DNA of 64,000 nt from Strix aluco (taxonomy: Eukaryota; Chordata; Aves; Strigiformes; Strigidae). Shown here in pieces: positions 1 through 9,874 of this stretch (its first letter is position 1; each line of letters opens with the position of its first letter). A model generated the notes under the pieces. That model was not told the DNA's origin. It saw nothing but the letters and a program-made list of their open reading frames with translations, and searched no databases. The stretch spans positions 94,122,654-94,186,653 of the forward strand of contig NC_133971.1 in assembly GCF_031877795.1 (NCBI RefSeq), given 5' to 3'. A program made the position numbers and the translations under genes.

Positions 1-171
1 GAGTTTTTGCTTATTTTTTCTTTGTCGAGATAAGCAGTCTATCCTTAGCAATAAACCTTTGTATTCATAGCTAATTAGAAAAAAGGTGTTTGGGGTAAGT
101 GTAAACTGTTTATTTATCTCCCCCCACCCCAAGGAAAAAGCAATGGGTGATGACGATGTTCTATAGGAGAC
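1..171. other. Intergenic flank left of the nested insertions
   Basis: AT-rich DNA with no gene that I recognise. It ends in GAGAC (167-171), which recurs at 9479-9483 and is read as the target-site duplication of the outer solo LTR. This flank is therefore the original host DNA on the left side of the insertion. Confidence 0.6.
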
Positions 172-470
172 TGTGTGAGCCGGCACAGGCAGGACACAGG
201 AACAACCCCAAAACCACAGATGAAATGCAAAGAGTAAATTTATCCTCGTTACCTTGGGACCCGGGGGATCTGCGCAGCAGCGCCCGGGCAGAGGGACGCA
301 AGCGGGGACGGCGGGACCGCAGAGCTCGGTCCTTGCCAGCCAGAAAACAGAGAAGAACAAAAAAGATCTCAAACCTGCTGCTTTCGCCTGTAGATATCAG
401 GGATTTTCACACACGTACTTTTCCACTGTGCTTTGATCTTTCCCACAGCAGGGCAGGAATCTCAAGGATG
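172..470. mobile_element. Solo LTR, family X, copy 1, left part
   Basis: This is the left 299 bases of an LTR beginning TGTGTGAGCC. It aligns with 6316-6614 at about 20 mismatches in 299 bases. The LTR is cut at GATG (467-470), where the provirus begins, and resumes at 9294. The outer ends are TG and CA, flanked by GAGAC at 167-171 and 9479-9483, a perfect 5-base target duplication. No internal retroviral sequence belongs to it, so it is a solo LTR. Its transcriptional direction could not be decided. Confidence 0.85.
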
Positions 471-932
471 TGTTACCAAAAATCATAACCAAGAAAACTC
501 TCCAAACCAAGTGACAGTTTAGAAAGCCGACATGGGTTTACCGCAGCGCTGGGTGCATGGGGGATTTCTCCTCCTCACATGCACACCAGGTGACAAAAGC
601 ACACTCATTATATACATTTCCAAGAAGTAGTCACCTATTTCCAGGAAATTAAATGCACATTAATACATTGTGCAAGCGTACTGAAACCGGGCAAGGGTCT
701 CTGGAGGTCGTTTTGAGGTACAGACCTTCGCTCAGGTTGCCCACGTACGGTAACTCCCGGTTTGGATTGGCACGCAGCCTCACTTATCTTGACTGTACAA
801 AGTTTATACAAAGTTATAAATATACATAAATATATATAAAAATATACATAAACATATATATAAACATACATATGTCATTTATCTACTAACTCTATCGTTA
901 TACTAACTAAATTGTTGAAGTCTTTGGTATCA
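471..932 (-). mobile_element. 3' LTR of ERV B
   Basis: In element orientation it starts TGATACC and ends GGTAACA. It matches the LTR at 8861-9293 with only two substitutions over the first roughly 360 plus-strand bases. The AT-rich U3 end (about 830-930) differs more, by indels in TA-rich sequence, and is some 30 bases longer here. A TATATAA box lies on the minus strand at 608-614. No AATAAA was seen. Confidence 0.92.
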
Positions 933-933
933 A

Positions 934-945
934 TCCCCCCTTTGG
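934..945 (-). promoter_or_regulatory. Polypurine tract of ERV B
   Basis: On the minus strand a run of A, six G and A stands directly before the 3' LTR. This is the expected position and composition of the primer for plus-strand DNA synthesis. It fixes the element orientation as minus. Confidence 0.85.
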
Positions 946-2464
946 AAGTAGTTAGATTTTCTTACTACTTCCACATATTTTTCTCAATGGTTCTCTTAGC
1001 ACAACCTATGCAGATTCCAGTAACAACTATAATTATCACTACATAAAATTATTCCTTCAACAACGTGGCTAACCATCCTTTTGGAGACCATCCCCCTAAT
1101 CCTTGGAGGATTTTGTTGAGCTAATTATTTTCCGCTGCATCCCTGATCGCTCTGCTGTCTTCTGCTACTTTTCTCTTTCTGTCCAGTTGTTCTTGCAGGT
1201 CATCGGTGATGTTTGGGATGTGGATACAGCAGTGATCCTTGTCTAATTTGAGATATTCACAGACCCCTTCTTCTTTAAATAACAGCAAGTCTAAGGCTAG
1301 ACTATTTTGTAAAGTCATTTTAGTATTAGCTTGGACCTGTTTATTAAGAATTTGGAATCCTTTTTGAGTGGCTCTTGACAAAGTTTCAACTTGCCAAGTC
1401 AAATTTTGTATCAATACTCGATTTTCTAAAGCCATTAGTCCTGGCAATAGGAAACTATGGAGTCCCCAAGCAAGTTGTACTGCTGCGGAAGGCCCTGTCC
1501 AAGTATCAGGGTCTCTTTCTGTTTCAATATCCTTTTTAATTCATCCCCAATATCGGGCTTCAGTTGGACTCTTTTTCCGTGTAGGACATAGGGTCAATAA
1601 TCCTAAAGTGACTTTTCTAGTTACTGTACTCAGCTGTAGTCAGGTAGTCCAATATCCATCCGACGTGACCCATGTCGTGTAATCTGGAGATGGAATTTCT
1701 TGTCTACAATCTGCATTTGAGAAATTTTGTTTCTTGCAATATTCCATCATCATCAAAGTAGAATTTCGGATCGATATTTTACTATGATTTAAGACACTGG
1801 GGTACCTCCAGTTGGCTCTGCTGATGTTATAAATAGGCTTTGTGCCCCAATTAAAGCACCAATCTACCTTTCCTATATACTTCCAATACCCTTCCAAAGG
1901 TCTGGTCCAACTTTTGAGGGTTTTTTTCCTAAGGTTAGTACATTCCGGAGCGGTGGTCACATTAGGTACTGCCTCAATAGTCTCAATAATCCTGCAGCCT
2001 GTCTGCCGGAGGCTGATGATGCTATTTGCAAAAACTGGGTGTTTAAGGGTTGTGATCTTCGGGACATTGTTCCACTGAATCCTCCTGCATACTGTCCTAT
2101 TATCTCCTGATCTCCAAGGAGTAGCGTTGCGTAAATCACTACCTCTTTGTCTACACTTATTCTCTTTATCTAAATAATAGGAAACATTAGCTGTTTAAAG
2201 GCTTCTCTGATGTTATCACGTTCCTCTAATAACGATTAATTCATTGGTATAACACCCCGTGACTAGCCGAGTGAGGAATTGGGATACGTGCTGTAATGCT
2301 GATAAAACTACATGTTCCTTGTATTAAAGTTAGAATTAAGTTTTCATTTAAGCCTGCTTTGACCCCTCTGTCTGTATCAACTTCTGCACTTCCTGACATC
2401 ACCTCAAGAGATATAACCCAGAACTTCATGATTCCTGGGTTAATTTTAAGCGTAATGGTCCTTC
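946..2464 (-). pseudogene. env: env remnant (surface and transmembrane subunits)
   Basis: Minus-strand fragments resemble a retroviral envelope. At 1640-2139 two overlapping open stretches are Cys- and Trp-rich with N-glycosylation sites, as in a surface subunit. At 1121-1447 an open stretch carries a heptad-like helical region, then a Cys-containing loop ending in Cys-Cys, typical of a transmembrane subunit ectodomain. A hydrophobic segment followed by a Cys and basic residues lies near 1000-1060, in the place of a membrane anchor. The pieces are in different frames with stops between them, so the gene is dead. The class is gammaretrovirus-like by layout; no receptor assignment is possible. 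Confidence 0.8.
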
Positions 2465-5400
2465 TTATGTGACAGTCCATCCTGATGATGTGGCTGGCTT
2501 GATCCTGCTGTGATATATCCACGGAGTGACTCCTTTAAGCTTGACAGTTGTGGAGGTGGTGAGTAAAATCTGGAAATGTCCTTTCCACTTCTCCTTCAAC
2601 GCTTCTTCTGACCATGTCCTCAGATACACCCAGTCTCCGGGTTGGTCTGGATGCACAGGCACGTCCAGGGATAGCGCTGTGCTCACAGTGACACACCTGT
2701 GGAGAGAGGACAGAACCTTTTCTAGAAAGAGAACGTACTGGCACGACCTGGACTGGAAGCCCAGAGAGTCGCAACAGTTCTGTGATCCCCTCGGGTTAAA
2801 TTAAGGTGAAACGACAACAAACGACAGGTTAAAATGTTTTGCTTGCAGTAGAAAATAATTTAAACTTGGAAAAGGATAATAGGCAATGGGGTCTCTTATA
2901 AATCTGTAAGAAAGAAAAGAAAGGAAAGAAAAGAAAAATAAAGGAGAGAAAGAGAGTCAAAGAATCTGGATCACCACCCCTGGATCCAGCGTTGTCTCAG
3001 GTCCGATAATCTTGGGTGGCGGGTGCACACCCAGCAAAGTCTTCTGTCGCCTTTTTAAATTCATCTTATGAGCTGATCAGCATACTAGATAAAGAGAGGC
3101 AGGTATTCCATGAACTCATTTCCATGAGAGACGGGCTAAAGGTGGAGCAGGGGTTCTGTGTGTGAGTTGAGGGGGAATGGGGTGCGTTAACCCTTTTGTC
3201 CAACTGAGTTGGTGGTCACAATCTCCCCCCCACCACCTTTACCTTTTCCTCAGGTTTTGTTCCTTGGGCCATTATAGCTCCATCCGGTGTTGGTTGTTTA
3301 TCTCTCTTACCAATCTTTTAGCTCTTCTTCAAGGCTATAGTCATAAATGAAGGTGTAGGCCTTAACCCGAACACTTGGTTTTACTCAGTCTACGTCTCCT
3401 TCCTTCAAGGCTTATCTAAGGAATTTGGTTGTACAACTGCAGGGGAGCGGAGCCGTGCACCCTTCGATACACCCTGCGCTTCCCTGGGCAGATAATTCAT
3501 CCCTTAGACTGACCAAAGGCCACAACTTGTCCTTGAGGTTTTCTGTGTCAATGAATGTTTGAGGCATGAACTCCTTCAGTTCCTTACACATACTCTTTCA
3601 GGTAATGTTTCCCTATGATTTCAGGACTAACTCCTGTTTCTGTCACCTGATAAGGTTTACCGTATATGATTTCAAAAGGACTAACCTTTTCTTTAGTTCT
3701 AGGCTGGACGCGTGTTCATAGCAAAGCTAAGAGTAGAGCATCCAGCCATTTTATCTGAGCCTCTTGGCAAATTTTACTTACCTGTCTTTTTAGGCTTTGA
3801 TTCATTCGTTCAACTTTCCCACTTGACTGAGGTCTCCATGGGGTGTGGAGATCCCATTTTAATGCTTTTGCTAAACTTCGACCGGCTTCTCCTGTGAAGT
3901 GCAGACCTCTATCCGAAGATAGTCCTATAGGTACCCCAAATCTCAGTATTACTTCCTTAAGTAACACTTTTGCTACTCTTTTGCCTTGTTGGTGTGACAA
4001 GGGAAAGCTTCTAGCCAGCCTGAAAAAGTGTCAATCATTACCAAAAGATACCGGTATCCATTTTGCCATGGTAATTTGGAAAAATCTATTTGCCAGTTGT
4101 CTCCTGGACTGTTTCCTCTCTTTGTCACCCCTGGTAAAGGTGTTCGGGGTAAGTGAGGATTGTTCTTCAAGCATAATTCGCATTTCTTCACTATGCTTTT
4201 GGTTTTTCCAGTCATTTGTTCACTTAGTACTTGTGTTTTCAATGCCTCTACCATTGTCTCAATTCCCCAGTGAGTTTTGTGGTGTTGCCTATTAGCCAAT
4301 TCACGCATAATTTCCTGTGTAACTAGTACTTGATGTGAAGGAGTCACCCACCACCCTTCTTGATTTTTATTTGCCTTCTATCGATTAGCCAATTGGTTGT
4401 CTTCTGGTGTTTACTGCAGACTCTTAGGTCCCAACCTCTGGACCTTTTCTGGCAAAACTAGCAATATTTGACTTTCAGCTGCTTCTTTTGCAGCTTTATC
4501 TGCCGTACTACGTCCGAATTGATGCGCCTTACAGCGCATGATTGCCACTAGTCTACACACATTAATTGCTTGTAATAATTGTTGGATCGTTGGCCTGTAT
4601 TTGACTGGGGATCCTTGAGATGTTGAGTCTCCTTTCTTTCCAAATGACCCCATGAGCATGGACTACCCCAAAGGCAAACTTTGAATGTGTCCATATATTA
4701 ACAGCTTTGTCCTTTGACAGCTCTAATGCTCTTAGTAAGGCTACAAGCTCTGCTTTCTGGGCCGAAGGGTTAGATGACAGAGCTTTGGCCTCAATTACTT
4801 CCTTAGTAATTATCCCTGTGTATCCTGCTTTCCATGTTCCATCCCACAAAAAGCTGCTACCGTCTATAAACAGGTCCCAGTCCGCACTTTTCCACTGGCA
4901 TGTCTTTCAAGCCTGTTCTGTTGGAGTATATCTGCTCCATCGTTTGCAAACAGTCCTGAGTTAATTCTTCTCCACCAAGATCAGTGGCTAGAAAGGTCAC
5001 TGGATTCCGGATCGGAGTTACTTTCAGCTCCACATTGTCTTGTTGCAAAAGAACAGCTTGATATTTCAGCATCCAGCTTGGTGACAGCCAGTGTCCTTTT
5101 TGTTCCAGAACTGCACGGGGCACAAATACACTCAGCTTTTGCCCGAGCATCAGTTTTCAGGCCTCTTGGATCAGCGGTACTGTAGGTGCCACTGCTCAGA
5201 GACATGCTGGCCATCCTTTGCTGATGTCTAGTTGTTTTGAGAAGTACCCCACGGGTCTTTTCCATGATCCCAGCCTCTGGGCCAACACTCCTGAGGCAAT
5301 GTGCAGTCTCTCATGTACGAATAGTTCAAAGAGTTTTTCTAAATTCGGGAGGCCTAGAGTCAGAGCACTCATTAAGGCCTGTTTCAATTTTGTAAACGCA

Positions 5401-6310
5401 TCTCTGCACTTCTCAGTCCAAACCAGGAGGTTTCCTTCCCCTTCTACAGCTTCATACAGGGGTTTCATTATCCATAGACGACACCATCTGGCCATTCCGA
5501 GAAATGCTCGAAGCTCTTGTTTCGATTTGGGTTCTGGAATTTGACAAAGAGCCTCTTTCCTTTCAGTTCCAAGACCACGCTGGCCCTGGGAAATTACGAA
5601 CCCCAAATATGTTACTTCCTGAAGGGTGATCTGTGCCTTTGTCCGGGACACCTTGTACCCCACCAACCCCAAAAAGATTAGGAGGTCTATTGTCCTTTGT
5701 ATGGAATCCTCCTTTTTACTTGCTGCCAGCAGTATGCCATCTACGTACTGCAGCAAGGTGATATTTTCATGCGTCTTTTGCCAGTCTTCTAATTCTTTGG
5801 CTGATTTCCAAAAATTGTAGGACTATTCTTAAATCCTTGTCCAGCACAATTGAGTTTTTCTACTGGTCTTAGGGCTTTCCTGTTCGAAAGCAAACAGTTC
5901 TTGACTCTCATCTGCTAGCAGGAGGCAAAAGAATGCACCTTTCAGATCCAACACCATAAACCATTTATCTGTTTCCTTGAGGGTGGTCAAGAGAGCGTAC
6001 AGGTGTGCCACTACCGGGTGGACATCCTGCGCGATTTGATTTATAGCCCTTAAGTCCTGAACCAATCTATATTCTTCAGAATGCAGGTTTTTAATTGGCA
6101 ATATCAAGGTATTGTAGTTTGATTGGCATTCTCTTAATAACTCAAAATTTATGAATTGTTCTATTAATGGTTCTGATCCTTTTCTTGCCTCTAGTTTAAC
6201 TGGGTACTGCTTTCATCTTACTGGTCTGGCGTCCAGTTTCAACTGGATGATTACTGGTTCTGCTGCTCGGGGTTGTCCTGGTGATCCTCAAGCCCATACA
6301 AGAGGTGTAA
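2465..6310 (-). pseudogene. pol: pol remnant: reverse transcriptase, RNase H, integrase
   Basis: Minus-strand pieces appear in canonical order. The RT N-terminal and palm region is at about 5830-6290, with a QDLRAIN motif. The catalytic loop at 5736-5747 reads YVDG instead of the usual YVDD. The RT thumb and connection follow to about 5200, then RNase H at about 4400-4850. Integrase begins with an HHCC zinc-binding region (4347 leftward), then a DDE-type core to about 3716. Its C-terminal SH3-like part is split by the family Y LTR (2739-3588) and resumes at about 2733-2465. At least five frame breaks or stops separate the pieces. The polyprotein would supply DNA synthesis and integration in an intact virus; here it cannot. 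Confidence 0.92.
2739..3588 (+). mobile_element. Solo LTR, family Y, copy A, inside integrase
   Basis: An 850-base TG...CA element matching 19728-20577. It is flanked by CGTAC (2734-2738) and CATAC (3589-3593), a 5-base duplication with one CpG-type change. Integrase C-terminal sequence continues on both sides, so this is an insertion into the provirus. The internal purine tract (about 2908-2960) is interrupted AAAG/GAAA repeats. Both octamer sites seen in other copies are mutated here. The strand given follows the TGTCACAACC start; transcriptional direction is undecided. Confidence 0.88.
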
Positions 6311-6315
6311 CAGCA

Positions 6316-6792
6316 TGTGTGAGCCAGCACAGGCAGGAGACAGGAACAACCCCAAAACCACGGATGAAATGCAAAGAGTAAATTTATCCTCGTTACCTCG
6401 TGACCTGGTGGATCTCCGCAGCAGCGCCTGGGCAGAGGGATGCAAGCGGGGACGGCGGCACCGCAGAGCTCGGTCCTTGCCAGCCAGGAAACGGAGAAGA
6501 AAGAAAAAGATCTTGAACCTGCTGCTTTTGCCTGTAGATATCAGGGATTTTCACACACGTACTCTTCCACTGTGCTTTGATCTTTCCCACAGCAGAGCAG
6601 GAATCTCAAGGATGCTCGATAAGGTGCCCCTGAGCCTCTCCCAGGCCTGTGTTACCTAAACGCAGACATTCTACCCATCAAGCACACAAAACTAAACAAT
6701 TAGTATAATATATGTGGTTTTTGACACCCCAACTGCAAGTCACTTGAGCGTGTTTACAATCCTCCTTGCCAACCTTCCGTTGTATTCCCACA
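6316..6792. mobile_element. Solo LTR, family X, copy 2, inside pro-pol
   Basis: An uninterrupted 477-base LTR beginning TGTGTGAGCC and ending CCCACA. It is flanked by perfect CAGCA duplications (6311-6315 and 6793-6797). Protease C-terminal coding lies on its right and the start of RT coding on its left, and the reading of the provirus makes sense only with it removed. It matches the two halves of copy 1 (172-470 and 9294-9478). Confidence 0.9.
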
Positions 6793-6797
6793 CAGCA

Positions 6798-7200
6798 TTT
6801 TCAACTTCTTCTGGCATCTCCTGTAACTCAGCTTCCTTCTGTAGCATAAAGACTCGGGCATCCAAAGCTTCATTTTCAGGAATATGAATTTTTCCTTTTT
6901 CAAAAGTGATCTGTGCATTCAATTTACTTAATATATCCCATCCTAATAGCAGCATAGGGCAAACTGGTATATAGAGAAATCAATGGGTTAACACCCTTTT
7001 CCCAATTCCAAACTTCAAAGGCTGGAAAAACAGCTGATTTTCTTTATGCCCTGTAGTACCAATAATTGACGTACTTTGATTACTCGAATTACCCTTACAT
7101 GTATTTAATACTGAATAAGTAGTCCCTGTATCTATTAAAAATTTTACTTTCTCATTCCCCAAACCAGAGGTCCTGCTGGGAAGGGTTTTGATTCTTCCCC
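6798..7200 (-). pseudogene. pro: Retroviral aspartic protease remnant
   Basis: The minus strand carries the catalytic DTG motif (7124-7132) in a hydrophobic FLIDTG context. About 60 codons downstream, after a frame break near 6980, comes the LLGWDIL segment that is typical of the second conserved helix of retroviral proteases. The family X LTR ends the frame shortly after. In an intact virus this enzyme cleaves the Gag-Pol precursor; the frame break and insertion make it non-functional. Confidence 0.87.
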
Positions 7201-8500
7201 CAGACCTCCTCAGTCTGAACCTAACGTCATCATGTTAACAGCCTGCCTCAGCATTTCCTCAAGGCCCTGCCGGCTTAGTTGTGGACACTCCCTTTTCCAG
7301 TGTCCTTTCTGCTTGCAGAAGGCACACTGATCCTTCTCTAATGGTATTCTGGCCCTTTGTGCTCCACCAGGAAACCTTCTTCCCCTCGGGCCCCAATAGT
7401 CCCACCCTCTGACCCTACCAGTTTCCTGGGCTAGTTTCTTGCAGTCTCCATTAGTCCTTCAAAGAAAGAAGAGGGATCCTCATTCTTGCCTTGGATGACC
7501 TGATACAATTTAGACCAATTCTTTGACTTTGGAATAGCATTCTGAATACCATACAAAATCAGTCACTGGTATTCGGTTAAGATTAACCTTTGAGCAGGGA
7601 CGTTGGGATCCCAGTTAGGGTTGTTGGGAAGAAAATGATCCTCTATCCATCCTGCATGTGTGGCTTTAACATCCACCCGTTCCTCCTCCTCTTTAGCCTT
7701 GGCCATAATAATTTTTCTTTACTAAGTTGTTTAAGATAACTTGCAGATCTTTGCAATCTGGATCCTGATTCTGAACTATAGTTTCCATAACCCCTGCTAC
7801 CTGTTCAGGGTCCTCCCTATATATGCCTGCCATCTCCTTCCAAGCCCTTAAATCTCATACCAAAAATGGCATCTTTACCCAAACTGGTCCATCCATTCCT
7901 ACCCAAGAGGAGCTTGTATGTTCTGAGCATTTCCCTGCCAAGTCCTACCTGCCACCGGACTGAAACCTCCCTCCTCGTCAGAACTATCCCAGTCACTATC
8001 CCTTTGTTCCTGCCTTCCGTTCGCCCCTCTTTCGCCCTGCCCTGCTATTTCCTGCTCATTTCCCCTTGCCCCATTGCCCCTTCTTGGTCCAACCAACATC
8101 GCAACGTCCTCTTCTTCTTCTTCCAATTTCCTTTATATTTGTTGTATCACCTGCCGATCCTACATGCTGAACAACACCACTTAGGCGATTCCTTATTTTC
8201 TGCCTCTAGTGCTAATACACCACTTCCACTTGCAATCAAATCACATTCCTTACACATATCGTAATTGTCCCGTAATGCAAAGAACAAATTCACATACGGC
8301 ATCTCATCCCATTTTCCTTCGTGTCTACAAAATAACATTAATTGCAGCACTGTAGTATAGTTTATACTTCCGTTCTTAGGCCATTTCTCCCGATCATCTA
8401 AAATATACACTGATTACAATATTCTACCAACTTTTTCCAAGTGAGGGGGTCACCCCCAAACTTGCTCTAATGTTTTAATACACAAGCCAAGGGAGAGCAC
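7201..8500 (-). pseudogene. gag: gag remnant (matrix, capsid, nucleocapsid)
   Basis: Minus-strand pieces include a matrix-like stretch at 8147-8410, an acidic Glu/Asp- and Arg-rich stretch at 7899-8126, and a nucleocapsid zinc knuckle at 7285-7326 with exact C-X2-C-X4-H-X4-C spacing and a Trp after the His. Only one knuckle is present, as in gammaretroviruses. The capsid region (about 7330-7890) is recognisable only by position and is broken by stops. The start codon was not resolved. Gag would form the virion shell; this copy cannot. Confidence 0.8.
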
Positions 8501-8836
8501 TTAAGGATTCCCCCTTCAGTAGCCTGTCCAGCTCCCATTTTACAAAGTTCAAAATTACCACTAATACCCAAACAAAATCCAGACTCTGGGCATCCCCATA
8601 GTAGCGTACGGATTACACAATTCTGCACTATGAGTTCCAATACCAATACAACAATGTGTACTTAATTCAGATGCAACTTAGTTGTAAGCAGCCAATACTT
8701 ACGACCAGTGTCATTAATCTCCCAGATAGCTGTCACGGAAACACCCGACTAAGGAATCGGAAGGCTTCCACGAAAATACTCCGGTGCGTGCTGGAGTCCT
8801 CACAATTCCTCTGGTCTGTCAAGACTCCAGAGAGTT

Positions 8837-8855
8837 GATCCCACCTGCGTCACCA
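8837..8855 (-). promoter_or_regulatory. Primer-binding site of ERV B
   Basis: Just inside the 5' LTR the minus strand reads TGGTGACGCAGGTGGGATC. It starts with the TGG that pairs with a tRNA CCA end. The body is closest to tRNA-Leu 3' ends as I recall them, with several mismatches, so the primer identity is tentative. Its place next to the 5' LTR is right. Confidence 0.65.
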
Positions 8856-8860
8856 AATCC

Positions 8861-9293
8861 TGTTACCAAAAATCATAACCAAGAAAACTCTCCAAACCAA
8901 GTGACAGTTTAGAAAGCCGACATGGGTTTACCGCAGCGCTGGGTGCATGGGGGATTTCTCCTCCTCACATGCACACCAGGTGACAAAAGCACACTCATTA
9001 TATACATTTCCAAGAAGTAGTCACCTATTTCCCGGAAATTAAATGCACATTAATACATTGTGCAAGCGTACTGAAACCGGGGAAGGGTCTCTGGAGGTCG
9101 TTTTGAGGTACAGACCTTCGCTCAGGTTGCCCACGTACGGTAACTCCCGGTTTGGATTGGCACGCAGCCTCACTTATCTTGACTGTACAAAGTTTATACA
9201 AAGTTATAAATATACATAAATATGCATATAAAGTTATATATATAAACATACATATGTCATTTATATACTAACTCTATTAAGTCTGTGGGATCA
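8861..9293 (-). mobile_element. 5' LTR of ERV B
   Basis: The TG...CA partner of 471-932, with a TATATAA box on the minus strand at about 8998-9004. As the 5' LTR it would drive transcription to the left, away from SKA1. Its right edge is only about 0.45 kb from the SKA1 CDE/CHR element. GATG follows at 9294-9297. Confidence 0.92.
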
Positions 9294-9478
9294 GATGCTC
9301 AATGAGGTGCCCCTGAGCCTCTCCCAGGCCTGTGTTACCTAAACACAGATATTCTACCCATCAACCACCCAAAACTAAACAACAATTAGTGAGATATATG
9401 TGTTTTTCGCCACCTCAGCTGCAAATCCCTTGAGCGCGTTCACAATCCTCCACACCAACCTTCCGTTGTGCTCCCACA
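9294..9478. mobile_element. Solo LTR, family X, copy 1, right part
   Basis: Continues the LTR interrupted at 470. It begins with the duplicated GATG and matches 6611-6792. It ends CCCACA and is followed by GAGAC (9479-9483), the partner of 167-171. Confidence 0.85.
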
Positions 9479-9640
9479 GAGACACACCGGTATGTATATG
9501 CTGAAAAGTTACTTCATTGAGGGCTTTGTTTTCTGCTGAATGCTGAAATAAACTGAATTTCTAGAACTAATTAATAAACGCTGTGAGGGGGTTTATTTAG
9601 TTGGTGACAGCCCAATTGGGGGGGGGGGGGGGGGGGAGCA
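9479..9640. other. Short spacer with a 19-base G run
   Basis: Non-coding DNA between the insertions and the SKA1 promoter. It contains an uninterrupted run of 19 G at 9618-9636. Nothing else was recognised. Confidence 0.6.
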
Positions 9641-9700
9641 ACTTCCCCTCAGCACCGCCTCTTCCCGCCTTTCCCGGCAGCGGCCTCGCTGGCGCCTCCC

Positions 9701-9710
9701 GCGCATGCGC
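9701..9710. promoter_or_regulatory. NRF1-type site
   Basis: GCGCATGCGC is the core of the NRF1 consensus. It is perfectly palindromic and sits about 50 bases upstream of the CHR. Confidence 0.65.
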
Positions 9711-9745
9711 TGCGCAGCCGCCTGCGCTCTTCAAGGGCCGCCCGG

Positions 9746-9761
9746 GCGCGGCGGGTTTGAA
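9746..9761 (+). promoter_or_regulatory. CDE/CHR cell-cycle element of SKA1
   Basis: GCGCGG (9746-9751), a four-base spacer, then TTTGAA (9756-9761). This is the standard arrangement of a CDE followed by a CHR, bound by DREAM in quiescence and by MuvB with B-MYB/FOXM1 in G2/M. SKA1 is a mitotic gene, so the site fits. Binding itself is inference. Confidence 0.7.
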
Positions 9762-9769
9762 TCGGCGGC

Positions 9770-9874
9770 ACCGCTGAGGGGCTGGCGGGGATCACCGGGA
9801 GCCGCTACGGATCACCGGGAGCCGCTACTTCCCACCTCACCACTCCCAGCGAACTGCCTCCGGTCATCGCTGCG
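9770..9874 (+). other. SKA1: Probable non-coding first exon of SKA1
   Basis: A GC-rich stretch downstream of the CHR ends at CTGCG before the donor GTGAGA (9875). It contains a 20-base exact tandem duplication (9789-9808 and 9809-9828). The coding start lies in the next exon, so this would be 5' UTR. The left border is a guess. Confidence 0.6.
9789..9828 (+). repeat. 20-base tandem duplication in the 5' UTR
   Basis: GGATCACCGGGAGCCGCTAC occurs twice, head to tail, without mismatch, inside the predicted first exon. Confidence 0.9.

Larger units (their letters stand above)
471..9293 (-). mobile_element. Full-length defective gammaretrovirus-like provirus (ERV B)
   Basis: An 8.8 kb provirus on the minus strand. 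The 5' LTR is at 8861-9293 and the 3' LTR at 471-932. The order gag, protease, reverse transcriptase, RNase H, integrase, env reads from right to left. It is flanked by GATG at 467-470 and 9294-9297; the uninterrupted family X copy at 6316-6792 has a single GATG there, which supports a true 4-base duplication. Subtracting the two solo LTRs inside it leaves about 7.5 kb, a normal simple-retrovirus length. A single CCHC knuckle, separate protease-pol order and 4-base duplication fit a class I (gammaretrovirus-like) element. Every gene is broken by stops, frameshifts or insertions, so no functional product is expected. Confidence 0.93.

Noticed and set aside
6316-6792. Native protease-to-polymerase linker of the provirus
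   Set aside because: It has TG...CA ends, perfect CAGCA duplications and a second copy outside the provirus, so it is an insertion.
471-9293. An intact or infectious provirus
   Set aside because: Multiple stops and frameshifts in every gene, two LTR insertions and a changed polymerase active site rule this out for this copy.
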